Part shown: positions 43,150-52,175 of the stretch, in pieces
Layout of the letters: each line of letters opens with the position of its first letter
Numbering within the stretch: the stretch's first letter is position 1
From: Alkalihalobacillus sp. FSL W8-0930
GTDB taxonomy: Bacteria > Bacillota > Bacilli > Bacillales > Bacillaceae_D
Length of the DNA: 64,000 bases
Direction: 5' to 3'
NCBI GenBank assembly: GCA_037965595.1
Contig: CP150183.1
Coordinates: 1,550,001 to 1,614,000, forward strand
Made by a program: the position numbers and the translations under genes
Notes under the pieces: generated by a model
Database searches by the model: none
What the model was told of the DNA's origin: nothing
Seen by the model: the letters and a program-made list of their open reading frames with translations, nothing else

Positions 43150-44720
43150 TGTTGTACCACTTCAACATCTTTTAGTAACACGATACCAGATGGTAGAGTT
43201 TTTACGCCACTAATTTGATTAGAAACACCTAGTAGATCCACAGGGTAATATAGAAAATCAAACGGGACATCATTCGCTACGATTTGTTGCGCTTCTTCAA
43301 ACAAATCGTTACGCTCATCCTCATCCGTGGTCTGTATGGATTGATCAACAAGCTCATCAAATGACGGATTCGCGTACGTATATCTTAATTGATTACTGCT
43401 TTGTTTATTAGAATGAAGAATGGTAAACAGTGCATTATATCCATCGCCTGTTGGGCTTGAACGGCCAAGTAGGAACAAATCTGCTTCACCCTGTCCGGTA
43501 TATTCTACGAAAGATGCAAACTCCATTTGACTGATTGTAACGTTCACGCCTATGTCTTGTAGGGCTTGTTGGATATAAGTAGCAATGTCTACACGTGTCC
43601 GATCATCATTCACGGATAATTCTAGTGATAAATCGCTTTGACCTGCTTCATTAAGTAACTCTTTTGCTTCATCTGGATCATATGGCAATGCCTCAACGTC
43701 AGCAAATCCAAAGTCATAAGGTGAAAGTGGGCTGTTTGCTATTGTACCAACGCCATTTAAAATAGAATCAACAATCACTTCCTTATCGATTGCCATGCTA
43801 ATGGCCTGTCTAACACGCACATCATCAAACGGTTCTTTATTAGTGTTAAATCCAAGGAAATTCACGTAAGTTGAGTCTGTTTCTACGATCTCGGCAGCAT
43901 CACTATTTTCGATTTGTTCCATGCTATTAGGATTTACTGAATCAATAATATCTGATGCCTGTGTTTCAAGATCTGCCACTCGTGTTAATTCTTCTGGAAC
44001 AATTTTGTACGTAACCCCTTCGATATTAGGTGCTCCGCCCCAATAATCCTCGTTTCGAACCAATTTAATTTCTGAACCTGGATTCCATGATTCAAACTTA
44101 AAAGGACCTGTACCAATTGGTTTATTTGCGACAACACTACCAGGATCCTCTCCATTTGCTACTGCTTCGTTATCTTCTTCAATAACGGCAGGACTCAGCA
44201 TAGAACCACCATATTGAGCAAGGTGTGCAGGTAAAGAGGCAAACGGTTCAGATAAATGAAACCGAACCGTATAAGGATCTACAACTTCTATATCTTCAAT
44301 GCGATCGTATAAGTAAGCAGTAGGTGAGATCGTTTCCTCGGCAAGACTGCGATCTAGATTTGCTTTTACTGCTTCAGCATTAAATTTAGTACCATCGTGA
44401 AAGGTTACATCCTCTTTTAACTTAAATTCCCATGTAGTAGGATCAATTGATTCCCACTCAGTAGCAAGTCCAGGCTCCAGGTCCATCGATTCATTTTGGG
44501 TAACTAGCCGATCATATACATTAAAGCCAACTTTCCAATTAACAACTACATTTTCTGTATGTGGATCAAGCTTCTGAATATCTGTGGCTAGTGAGTAAGT
44601 TATCTCCCTTCCAACTTCATCAATCGTGGATGTATCGTTTGAAGGCTCGGTTAAATCACTTGAGCATGCTGTAAGCAAAAGTACTCCAGCAAGTAAAGAA
44701 ACAGTAAATAGGTTTTTCAA
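43146..44720 (-). CDS. ABC transporter substrate-binding lipoprotein (oligopeptide/SBP_bac_5)
   Basis: 524 residues. Start TTG 44720 is preferred: AAGGA lies about 7 bases upstream, giving a tidy lipoprotein signal MKNLFTVSLLAGVLLLTAC (lipobox LTAC). ATG 44750 is in frame but overlaps the regulator. SBP_bac_5 features follow: ITYSLATDIQKLDPH, VGFNVYDRLV, TWEFKLKEDVTFHDGTKFNAEAVK and the domain-closing segments. It would bind peptides or similar solutes (nickel, glutathione, opines). No permease or ATPase is nearby, so it may serve a distant transporter or as a sensor. Confidence 0.85.
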   Translation of the reverse strand: MKNLFTVSLLAGVLLLTACSSDLTEPSNDTSTIDEVGREITYSLATDIQKLDPHTENVVVNWKVGFNVYDRLVTQNESMDLEPGLATEWESIDPTTWEFKLKEDVTFHDGTKFNAEAVKANLDRSLAEETISPTAYLYDRIEDIEVVDPYTVRFHLSEPFASLPAHLAQYGGSMLSPAVIEEDNEAVANGEDPGSVVANKPIGTGPFKFESWNPGSEIKLVRNEDYWGGAPNIEGVTYKIVPEELTRVADLETQASDIIDSVNPNSMEQIENSDAAEIVETDSTYVNFLGFNTNKEPFDDVRVRQAISMAIDKEVIVDSILNGVGTIANSPLSPYDFGFADVEALPYDPDEAKELLNEAGQSDLSLELSVNDDRTRVDIATYIQQALQDIGVNVTISQMEFASFVEYTGQGEADLFLLGRSSPTGDGYNALFTILHSNKQSSNQLRYTYANPSFDELVDQSIQTTDEDERNDLFEEAQQIVANDVPFDFLYYPVDLLGVSNQISGVKTLPSGIVLLKDVEVVQQ

Positions 44721-44739
44721 TATAATTCCTTCTTTCCTC

Positions 44740-45450
44740 TTATGTCTCATCGTTGGTGATGGAATGTTTCGAAAATTGATTAGAAATAGCTTTAGTGCTC
44801 CCTTTTATATGATTAAACATCATTTCTTTCGTAAGGTTTGAGTTTCTCTCATGAAGAGCGGCAAGCAAATGCTTGTGGTCGGTGATTGTTTTCGTTTTAA
44901 CCTCATGGCTATATGGCATCAAGTCAAGGGCTGGATTAATGCGTGTGCGTATTTTACGAATGGCGCCATCAAGAAAAGGATTACCTGAAGCTCTACCTAA
45001 TAAAAGGTGAAACTTTACATCAAGAGATCGAAACTCTTCACGTTCAATCAACTGATGTTGACTTTGATCCAGTATAAGTTGAAGGGAATCTAATTCTTCG
45101 TCCGTTATTCTCAAAGCAGCGAGTCTTGCTGCTTCAGGCTCAATAATGGAACGATATTCAAAAACGTCTATTAAATCTTTCCATGAAGATTCAATGTCTG
45201 AACTCGAACGATGATTTGATCGTTTTGTGGTGGGGAGGACAAATGTTCCACCTTTAGCACCTAATCTTTTTTCGATTAATCCTTGTTTTTCAAGTGCAGC
45301 CAATGCTTCTCTTAGTGCTAGGCGACTACAGTTAAATAATGTAGAAAGCTCTCTCTCAGAGGGTAGCTGCTCATTTGAAAGGAATTCTTTTAAAATAATG
45401 GCTTCTTCAAGCTGTTCATAGATGAAATCGCTCACTTTTTTTGATTGCAC
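44740..45450 (-). CDS. GntR/FadR-family transcriptional regulator
   Basis: 236 residues. N-terminal winged HTH (about 8-72: LPSERELSTLFNCSRLALREALAALEKQGLIEKRLGAKGGTFV) and C-terminal all-helical FCD domain (about 90-225). First gene of the minus-strand unit regulator - binding protein - unknown protein. A strong palindrome lies 45 bases upstream. Effector unknown; likely a sugar acid, fatty acid or amino acid derivative, which the downstream binding protein would import. Confidence 0.87.
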   Translation of the reverse strand: MQSKKVSDFIYEQLEEAIILKEFLSNEQLPSERELSTLFNCSRLALREALAALEKQGLIEKRLGAKGGTFVLPTTKRSNHRSSSDIESSWKDLIDVFEYRSIIEPEAARLAALRITDEELDSLQLILDQSQHQLIEREEFRSLDVKFHLLLGRASGNPFLDGAIRKIRTRINPALDLMPYSHEVKTKTITDHKHLLAALHERNSNLTKEMMFNHIKGSTKAISNQFSKHSITNDET

Positions 45451-45494
45451 TTGTTTTAGAGAACGTTTGTAAATAAAGATTCCCCCTTTTTAGT

Positions 45495-45518
45495 GGAATA
45501 AGGTTTAAACCTTATACC
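45495..45518. promoter_or_regulatory. Palindromic operator upstream of the GntR-type regulator
   Basis: ATAAGGTTTAAACCTTAT (45498-45515) is a perfect 18-bp palindrome; adding the outer GG/CC with one mismatch gives a 24-bp site. It overlaps the region where the minus-strand promoter of the regulator gene should lie (-35-like TTGTTA upstream of it). Typical of autoregulation by FadR-type proteins. Confidence 0.6.
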
Positions 45519-45754
45519 ATTAACAATATCATTTCAATAATTCGTACAGGAATACACGGCTTTAATAAGAAGATCCTAGCACAGAGAGATTTTGCTGTCA
45601 ATTTTAAGTTTTTGTTTCTCTCCCTCAATATATTGACAAATCTATCTTAAGCAAATTCATGATTTCTTAATTAAAATTTACTATAATAGATTGAGAATGT
45701 TGGATATTCCATCCAACCACTAGTTCTTGAGCAATGGTTAGAAGGGAGTTAACC

Positions 45755-47335
45755 ATGAAAAAATATCAAATCAAATTACAAGAGAAGATCGTAAAAACTT
45801 TAGATAATTGGGAGGCCCAACACACCGTCTCCTATGATGAGTTGTATCGATTTCTACATTCAATAGCAGGTACAGGCTCTTCCATTGGATTACCACAACA
45901 TTCAGCAGAAGCGAGAGGTAAGCTTGAATTGCTTCCCTCTGATAAAGAAAGCTGGTCCTACGCTGAAATTGTCGACTATTTAAATGAGACCGTATTAATG
46001 GAACGAGAGAACAAAGAAGCTCTGAGTACGCATGTAGAACCTTCTTTAGTTCTAATTATCTCTGAAGATGGACGATATCTTGCACAACTTAAAGGAAATC
46101 TGGAAGAGCAGGGATTTATGGTGTCCGGAGCAATCAGTCTGGAAAAAGGAAATCAATTCTTAAACGACCAGAATCCTGAGTGTGTGATATTAGTTGAACC
46201 GAGAAAGTTATCCATTACATCTTCAGATTTACGTTCTCTATCTCAAAAATTATGGTCTGAGATTGTTCCCGTAATGGTTTTAAGTGATGAAAGCTCTTTA
46301 GAGGCTCAAAACCAAGCCTATCAAAATGGAGTAACTGATTATTTTGTAAGGCCAGTCCATATGTCTGAATTAACAGTTCGTATCCAAAATAGAATAAAGC
46401 TGAGAAGTAATTTTGAGCGGTCTTTGATGTATGATGACCTAACTGGTGTGTTTAACAGAAGATACTTAAGACTTGAAGGGACAAGACAGCTTGAATTGTT
46501 CCATCGATATGACACAACCTTCACCCTTGTGCTGCTTGATTTAGATTTCTTTAAGAAAATTAATGATACTTATGGACACCTAGCAGGAGACGACGTGTTA
46601 AAAGGATTTGCGGACTTCTTAACTAGCAAAAAAAGAGAAGGTGACCTCGTCATTCGTCTCGGTGGGGAAGAGTTTGTGCTCTTGCTTCCAAATACAAATA
46701 AATATCAAGCACTTCAAATGGTTGATCGTTTCAGAGTGGAATTTCAAGAATTATTATTTACAAGCAATGATAGTACATTCCATGTAACGACCTCAGCAGG
46801 GATCTCTGAAGTAGGTAAGGACATCCGTAAAATTGAAGAATTAAGCGATCAGTCCGATAAAGCCCTGTATGCAGCAAAACGCGCTGGTCGTAACAGAGCA
46901 TTAATTTATAATCCAAATGAAGTATATGAAGCAGAACAAGTTGTAACAATTTGTATCGTTGATGATGATCATGTTCTTAGAGAAGTTGTAGAAGAACAGC
47001 TTCAAATGATTGTTGTTCCAGGTTCCATCTTTAGGATTTTAACATTTAAAAGCGGGGAAGATTTTATCAAATCGGACTGGTATCAGCCTAGACAGAAATT
47101 TCTTATTGTCTTAGATCGAATGATGCCTGAATTGGATGGGTTAGACGTACTTACTTACATTCGCACACATTATCCTGAGTTAGATATTCTTGTTGTTATG
47201 TTAACAGGAAAAACAAATGAAGAGGAAATTGTACAAGCATTAAACGCAGGAGCCGATGATTATATTACAAAGCCGTTTCTGGCAGATGAGCTACGTGCGC
47301 GTATTCAACGGTTGCTGCAGCGGACATTATTATAG
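45755..47335 (+). CDS. HPt-REC-GGDEF-REC signalling protein (diguanylate cyclase)
   Basis: 526 residues from ATG 45755 (GGGAG 6 bases upstream). Residues about 1-80 resemble an HPt bundle with candidate phospho-His H35 (HSIAGTGSSIGL). A first REC-like domain (about 98-215) lacks the phospho-Asp; ILVEP replaces it. The GGDEF domain (about 230-395) has a catalytic GGEEF and an RxxD product-inhibition site five residues before it. A second REC domain (about 400-526) keeps D454 (VLDRMMPELDG) and a TKP end. Makes c-di-GMP in the cytoplasm under phosphorelay control. TATAAT at 45682-45687 may be its promoter. Confidence 0.85.
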   Translation: MKKYQIKLQEKIVKTLDNWEAQHTVSYDELYRFLHSIAGTGSSIGLPQHSAEARGKLELLPSDKESWSYAEIVDYLNETVLMERENKEALSTHVEPSLVLIISEDGRYLAQLKGNLEEQGFMVSGAISLEKGNQFLNDQNPECVILVEPRKLSITSSDLRSLSQKLWSEIVPVMVLSDESSLEAQNQAYQNGVTDYFVRPVHMSELTVRIQNRIKLRSNFERSLMYDDLTGVFNRRYLRLEGTRQLELFHRYDTTFTLVLLDLDFFKKINDTYGHLAGDDVLKGFADFLTSKKREGDLVIRLGGEEFVLLLPNTNKYQALQMVDRFRVEFQELLFTSNDSTFHVTTSAGISEVGKDIRKIEELSDQSDKALYAAKRAGRNRALIYNPNEVYEAEQVVTICIVDDDHVLREVVEEQLQMIVVPGSIFRILTFKSGEDFIKSDWYQPRQKFLIVLDRMMPELDGLDVLTYIRTHYPELDILVVMLTGKTNEEEIVQALNAGADDYITKPFLADELRARIQRLLQRTLL

Positions 47336-47357
47336 TGAAAAGGAAAGAGGAATTCAT

Positions 47358-47720
47358 ATGAAAAAAGTGTTGGTTGCTGATGATGAAGAAGTACTAAGAA
47401 TGTTAATTACCGATACACTAGAGGATTTAGAGCTTGATGTACATGAGGCGAGTGATGGTCAAGAAGCGTTAGATTTAATCTATCAACATGACTTTGACCT
47501 TCTCGTATTAGATTATATGATGCCAGAACTAACTGGACTTGAGGTTATTGAACACGTTCGATCACTGGAAGACAAAAAGGATGTATTAATTCTAATGTTG
47601 ACTGCCAAAAGTCAGCAGGCCGATCAAGATACAATTATGAAAAAAGGGGCTAATTTCTTCTTAGCCAAGCCATTTAGTCCTAATGCATTAGTTGATCGTG
47701 TACAGGAGATTTTAGGATGA
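47358..47720 (+). CDS. Single-domain response regulator
   Basis: 120 residues from ATG 47358 with a GAGG site. A bare REC domain with acidic pocket (DDEE), D52 (VLDYMMPEL) and KP near 101-102. No output domain: it either shuttles phosphate (Spo0F-like) between the cyclase and the hybrid kinase, or binds a partner protein. Its stop overlaps the hybrid kinase start (ATGA). Confidence 0.88.
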   Translation: MKKVLVADDEEVLRMLITDTLEDLELDVHEASDGQEALDLIYQHDFDLLVLDYMMPELTGLEVIEHVRSLEDKKDVLILMLTAKSQQADQDTIMKKGANFFLAKPFSPNALVDRVQEILG

Positions 47721-50572
47721 ACGACTATTTCAAAAAGAGTTTAAATCGTCAACTTGTTTCATTTATGGCGATCATTATGCTGATTATCACCATTATTGGG
47801 TCGGCTTTTGTTTATTATGTTAGCGTGATTCAAAGTAACTATATTGCAGAAAGAGAAGTTCTTGTTCACAAGCAGGGACTCGCGTTTCAAATTGATAACA
47901 ATGCAAATCAGATGTTTATTCACTTGAGAGGTTATTTTGCCTTTCAATCAACGTCAGAATATTCCTCATTACTGGCACGAATTGAATCCGTTAATGAAAC
48001 AATAGATGAGTATAACCAGCTAACACTCGAACCTGATGAATCTCAATTTATAAATTCTGTTGACGAGTTAATAAGTCAGGTTGAAGCCTATATACCACAA
48101 GCAGTTGAGTTAATTGATAATGGTAATGTTGGCGAAGTTCAAGAGACAGGTGTAGCTGATGGAGGAGCGCTTGTTAATGAATTAACAAGTCTAACTGCGT
48201 CCAATCTAGAGCAGACAAATGACAAACTTGCTAACCTCAGTTCAGACTATACAGTAGCAAACAGTACGATTCTTTGGTTAATCTTTGGGTTAATCATTGC
48301 TTTTATCGCTACTTTGTTTCTGATTCTAAGACGGATTTTCACTAAGATTGGGAATCCTCTTCAGGATCTCACATTAGCGAGTGAACAATTAGCTGCCGGG
48401 AAGGAAGTCCATTTAATTGAGTCCAATCGAAACGATGAGGTTGGAATCCTTTCACGAACGTTTAATGGAATGGTCTTAACCTTACAGGAAAAAGAAGAAG
48501 AGCTTGTTGCGCAAAATGAAGAATTAATTAGTCAGCAGGAAGAACTAGAAGAGCAACAAGATAAACTGAGGTCTGCTTTTGAGGAAACACAGATGGTTCG
48601 TCTTGTACTTGAAAAATACAATCGGTTTAATCATACCATTTCCGTTACATTAAATGAGCAAGAACTTTTTGATCAAATTATTGACCATATGGGCGAACTG
48701 TACCCAGTTGAACGAATGGGATTTGTCTCCTTACAAGGCAGAAAACGATCTGCAAAACGGGGGATTAGTGACAAAGTAGTAGAGGATTTATCGGCGAATT
48801 TCCAAGATGGACTCGGAGTTTTGTTAAAAGAGAAAAAGTCTTGCCATCAGGTAAAACGGAAATCCTCAAAATATGAGCAAGGCATCGCCGAAGAACCTGT
48901 TGACGTTTTTGACTTATATGTGCCAGTTTTTTCATCCACAAAGGAGCTCATGGCTGTGTTCTGTTGTACCCGCATTGGTTCTGGTTTTTCATTGGTAGAA
49001 CGCGAAGAACTTGAAGGAGTGATGGGGCATATCTCCATTGCGATTGAGCGAGTCATGTTATATGAACAAACTGAAAATGATCGACAATTGAATCAAGATA
49101 TGATTGATAATGTAAATGAAGGCATTCAATTTATTGATCGAGACGGCTCTTTGTTACGATCAAATAAGTTGTTCCGTAAAATGTTTCAATTTAATCTAGA
49201 TGTAGAAGCAACATGTTATAGCTATGATCTATGGAAAGAAGAATGTCTGAAAAATGTTGACCAAACAGAGGAACTGGCCTCCTTCTTTGACCAAGTATTG
49301 TGTGCAAAAACAAATGAGAGCTTAACTACTAGATACAAGTTATCAGACGGTGTCACAATGATTGAAGTCTATGCAGAACCTGTATATAAAGATGATACAA
49401 GAAAAGGAACCATCATTGTTCATCGTGACATTACAAAAGAGTATGAAGTGGATCAAATGAAGTCTGAATTGGTGAGTACAGTAAGCCACGAACTTCGTAC
49501 ACCACTTTCTAGTATCTTAGGCTTCACTGAACTAATGATTGATCGAGAGTTAAAACCAGCAAGACAAGAAAAATACTTACGCACGATTCATAAAGAGACC
49601 AATCGTTTAACGAATTTGATTAACGATTTCCTTGATCTGCAGCGGATGGAATCAAATGTACAATCCTATAACAAATCTTCCTTTAATGTTAAAGAATTAG
49701 TGATTGAAGTCATTGCTAAATACGAACCAATGTATAAAGAACATCAGTTTATGATTCGCGATTTAGCCAATCAAACGTTTGTATGGGCAGATCCAAATCG
49801 AATTGAGCAAGTTCTAGTTAACTTAGTAAGTAATGCAGTTAAATTTTCTCCGAATGGTGGCCATGTTGAAGTGGTCATGGTCAATAAAGGAACAGAGCTT
49901 CACATTCACATTAATGACGAAGGACTTGGCATACCTGAATCTGAGATTGATAAATTGTTTACAAAGTTTCACCGGATTGACAACAGTGATCGAAGAAAGA
50001 TCGGCGGCACAGGCTTAGGTCTACCAATTGTTAAAGAAATTATGGAAGCTCATGGTGGAAGTGTGTCTGTTAAATCTACATTAGGCGCGGGGAGTACATT
50101 TATTCTGTCTTTTCCTTACGACAGTCAGGAGTCACTTTTACCTATATCCTCAATAAATGATGATCAGGAAGACCGATACAGAGTAGCTATTTTAGAGGAT
50201 GATCAAAGTCTTGCTTTATTATTAGCGGAAGAACTTAAGCAAAGTGGTTTTGAAGTTCATCATTATTTGAGTCCAACCGTTGCTCTAGAGAGAATAAGAG
50301 TACAGCAAATAGATGCGGTTGTTGTTGATTTGATGCTCGGTGAAGGAATGGATGGGTGGGACTTTATTAAAGCCCTAAAGCAATTTGATGAAACCCAAAA
50401 TGTGCCTGTATTTATTTCATCTGCATTGAATGAAGTAAGGGAAAAAGCAAAAGAATTTGGAGTAAGTAAATACCTCACAAAGCCTTATCCACCGCAGGAA
50501 TTGTCACATATCATTAAAAAAACCTTATCAAGTGATAAAAAAATAGGCCAAATTGTTATGCCAGAGGAGTAA
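47717..50572 (+). CDS. Hybrid sensor histidine kinase with GAF, PAS and C-terminal receiver
   Basis: 951 residues. Two membrane spans (about 14-37 and 185-208) enclose an extracytoplasmic four-helix (CHASE3-like) sensory region; then HAMP (about 210-265), a Gln/Glu-rich coiled coil (about 265-300), GAF (about 310-450), PAS (about 455-575), HisKA with H591 (SHELRTPLSSILGF), HATPase (about 695-810, NAVKFSP and GGTGLGLPIVKE) and REC (about 825-945, D870 in VVDLMLGE). No DNA-binding output. With the two preceding genes it forms a phosphorelay that could set c-di-GMP level. Sensory input unknown. Confidence 0.88.
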   Translation: MNDYFKKSLNRQLVSFMAIIMLIITIIGSAFVYYVSVIQSNYIAEREVLVHKQGLAFQIDNNANQMFIHLRGYFAFQSTSEYSSLLARIESVNETIDEYNQLTLEPDESQFINSVDELISQVEAYIPQAVELIDNGNVGEVQETGVADGGALVNELTSLTASNLEQTNDKLANLSSDYTVANSTILWLIFGLIIAFIATLFLILRRIFTKIGNPLQDLTLASEQLAAGKEVHLIESNRNDEVGILSRTFNGMVLTLQEKEEELVAQNEELISQQEELEEQQDKLRSAFEETQMVRLVLEKYNRFNHTISVTLNEQELFDQIIDHMGELYPVERMGFVSLQGRKRSAKRGISDKVVEDLSANFQDGLGVLLKEKKSCHQVKRKSSKYEQGIAEEPVDVFDLYVPVFSSTKELMAVFCCTRIGSGFSLVEREELEGVMGHISIAIERVMLYEQTENDRQLNQDMIDNVNEGIQFIDRDGSLLRSNKLFRKMFQFNLDVEATCYSYDLWKEECLKNVDQTEELASFFDQVLCAKTNESLTTRYKLSDGVTMIEVYAEPVYKDDTRKGTIIVHRDITKEYEVDQMKSELVSTVSHELRTPLSSILGFTELMIDRELKPARQEKYLRTIHKETNRLTNLINDFLDLQRMESNVQSYNKSSFNVKELVIEVIAKYEPMYKEHQFMIRDLANQTFVWADPNRIEQVLVNLVSNAVKFSPNGGHVEVVMVNKGTELHIHINDEGLGIPESEIDKLFTKFHRIDNSDRRKIGGTGLGLPIVKEIMEAHGGSVSVKSTLGAGSTFILSFPYDSQESLLPISSINDDQEDRYRVAILEDDQSLALLLAEELKQSGFEVHHYLSPTVALERIRVQQIDAVVVDLMLGEGMDGWDFIKALKQFDETQNVPVFISSALNEVREKAKEFGVSKYLTKPYPPQELSHIIKKTLSSDKKIGQIVMPEE

Positions 50573-50606
50573 AAAGGTTTATTATATAGAATAAGAGGGA
50601 ATTTTG

Positions 50607-50632
50607 AAGGCATGCTCTTGCATGTCTTTTTA
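50607..50632 (+). terminator. Likely terminator after the hybrid kinase
   Basis: 8-bp stem AAGGCATG (50607-50614) with CATGTCTT (50621-50628) including one G-U pair, loop CTCTTG, then TTTATAT. Confidence 0.6.
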
Positions 50633-50678
50633 TATAACTAAATCTAAATCACTAATCAATGGACAGGGTGAACTCTAA

Positions 50679-52175
50679 ATGGCAAAACATATAGCAATAG
50701 TCGGCGCAGGTCCAGGTGGATTAGCTTGTGCCATGCTTCTCTCTGGTAGAGGATACAAAGTAGATGTGTATGAGAAACATCCTTACGTGGGTGGGCGTAC
50801 ATCTGCATTAAAGAAAGATGGCTTTACTTTCGACCGGGGACCAACATTTTTAAGCATGCCTTACATACTTGAAGAGTTGTTTGATTTTGTCGGACGCAAG
50901 CTGGATGATTACCTTGATTTGCTAAAGGTTGAGCCGATGTATGAGTTACAATTTGAAGATTTGGTCTTCAGTCCCTCTCAAGATCCTAAGGAGACATTTA
51001 ATCAAATTAAAAAACTCTTCCCAGGAGATGAAGAAGGCTATGAGCGGTTTATGACAGATACGAGAAGAAAGATGGCAGCACTTCTCCCTGTTTTACAGAA
51101 CCGACACGGATCGCTCCTTGACTATGCGAGGTGGCGTACATTAAAAGCACTTCCTGAGTTATCTCTTAATCAATCATTATACGAAGTACTAGATTCATAT
51201 TTTAACGATGAGCGGTTAAAGCTATCCTTTACGTTTCAGTCTAAGTATCTAGGGATGTCTCCATGGGAATGCCCAGGTGCTTTTAGTATTCTTTCGTTTA
51301 TGGAGCATGAATATGGTGTTTGGCATCCACGTGGTGGTTTAAATCAAATCTCTGAAGCGATGGCGACAGTGATTAGGGAGCACGGAGGGACGATCCATTT
51401 GGATACTCCGATTCAGCAAATACTTACGAAGAATAAAAAGGTCTACGGACTTCAATTACCTAACGGAGAAGAACGTCACTATGATGAAGTTGTGATTAAT
51501 GCGGATTTTGCCTATGCAATGACTGAACTATTAAATAAATCTAATCTTAAATCGTACTCAAAAGAAAAACTAGATAAAAAGAAATACTCTTGTTCATCCT
51601 TTATGATTTATGTGGGATTAGACAAACAATACGATCAGGCGCACCATACAATTGTGTTCTCAAAGGATTATAAGAAGAATGTAGAAGAAATTACAAAAAC
51701 AAAGACTTTGTCGGCTGACCCTTCGATTTATATTCAGAATCCAGTTGTGACGGATTCAAGCTTAGCTCCTGAGGGGCAGTCCGGTCTCTACATCCTGGCA
51801 CCCGTACCAAATAACTTTAGTTTATTAGACTGGGAAAACCACAAGATTGAATTTAGAGATTTAATCTATTCAATTATCGAAGAACGTACGGAATTTAAAA
51901 ACCTTCGTGATCATATTGTGTTTGAAGAACTCTTAACTCCGGATGATTGGCAGAAAGAGCATCACATCTACCAGGGAGCTACGTTTAATTTGGCTCATAA
52001 CTTAGGTCAGATGATGTACTTTAGACCACATAACAAGTTCCAGAGTTTAAAGAACTGCTGGTTAGTTGGTGGAGGTACTCACCCCGGAAGTGGGCTGCCG
52101 ACTATTTTTGAGTCTGCTAGAATTACAGCCAACTCAATTATGGAACATGATAAAAAGGGGTTGGTTCAACGATGA
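50679..52175 (+). CDS. CrtN-like carotenoid desaturase, paralogue 1
   Basis: 498 residues. FAD loop IVGAGPGGLACAML, then YEKHPYVGGRTSALKKDGFTFDRGPTFL, and the C-terminal FAD/carotenoid block GGGTHPGSGLPTIFESARI. Phytoene desaturase family of the C30 (diapophytoene) type; sections such as YSCSSFMIYVGLDK and LAPEGQSGLYILAPVP are close to S. aureus CrtN. In Bacillus-type clusters one of two such desaturases makes 4,4'-diapolycopene from diapophytoene and the other (CrtNc class) may oxidise further. Which copy does which cannot be told here. Overlaps the next gene by 4 bases (ATGA). Confidence 0.82.
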   Translation: MAKHIAIVGAGPGGLACAMLLSGRGYKVDVYEKHPYVGGRTSALKKDGFTFDRGPTFLSMPYILEELFDFVGRKLDDYLDLLKVEPMYELQFEDLVFSPSQDPKETFNQIKKLFPGDEEGYERFMTDTRRKMAALLPVLQNRHGSLLDYARWRTLKALPELSLNQSLYEVLDSYFNDERLKLSFTFQSKYLGMSPWECPGAFSILSFMEHEYGVWHPRGGLNQISEAMATVIREHGGTIHLDTPIQQILTKNKKVYGLQLPNGEERHYDEVVINADFAYAMTELLNKSNLKSYSKEKLDKKKYSCSSFMIYVGLDKQYDQAHHTIVFSKDYKKNVEEITKTKTLSADPSIYIQNPVVTDSSLAPEGQSGLYILAPVPNNFSLLDWENHKIEFRDLIYSIIEERTEFKNLRDHIVFEELLTPDDWQKEHHIYQGATFNLAHNLGQMMYFRPHNKFQSLKNCWLVGGGTHPGSGLPTIFESARITANSIMEHDKKGLVQR

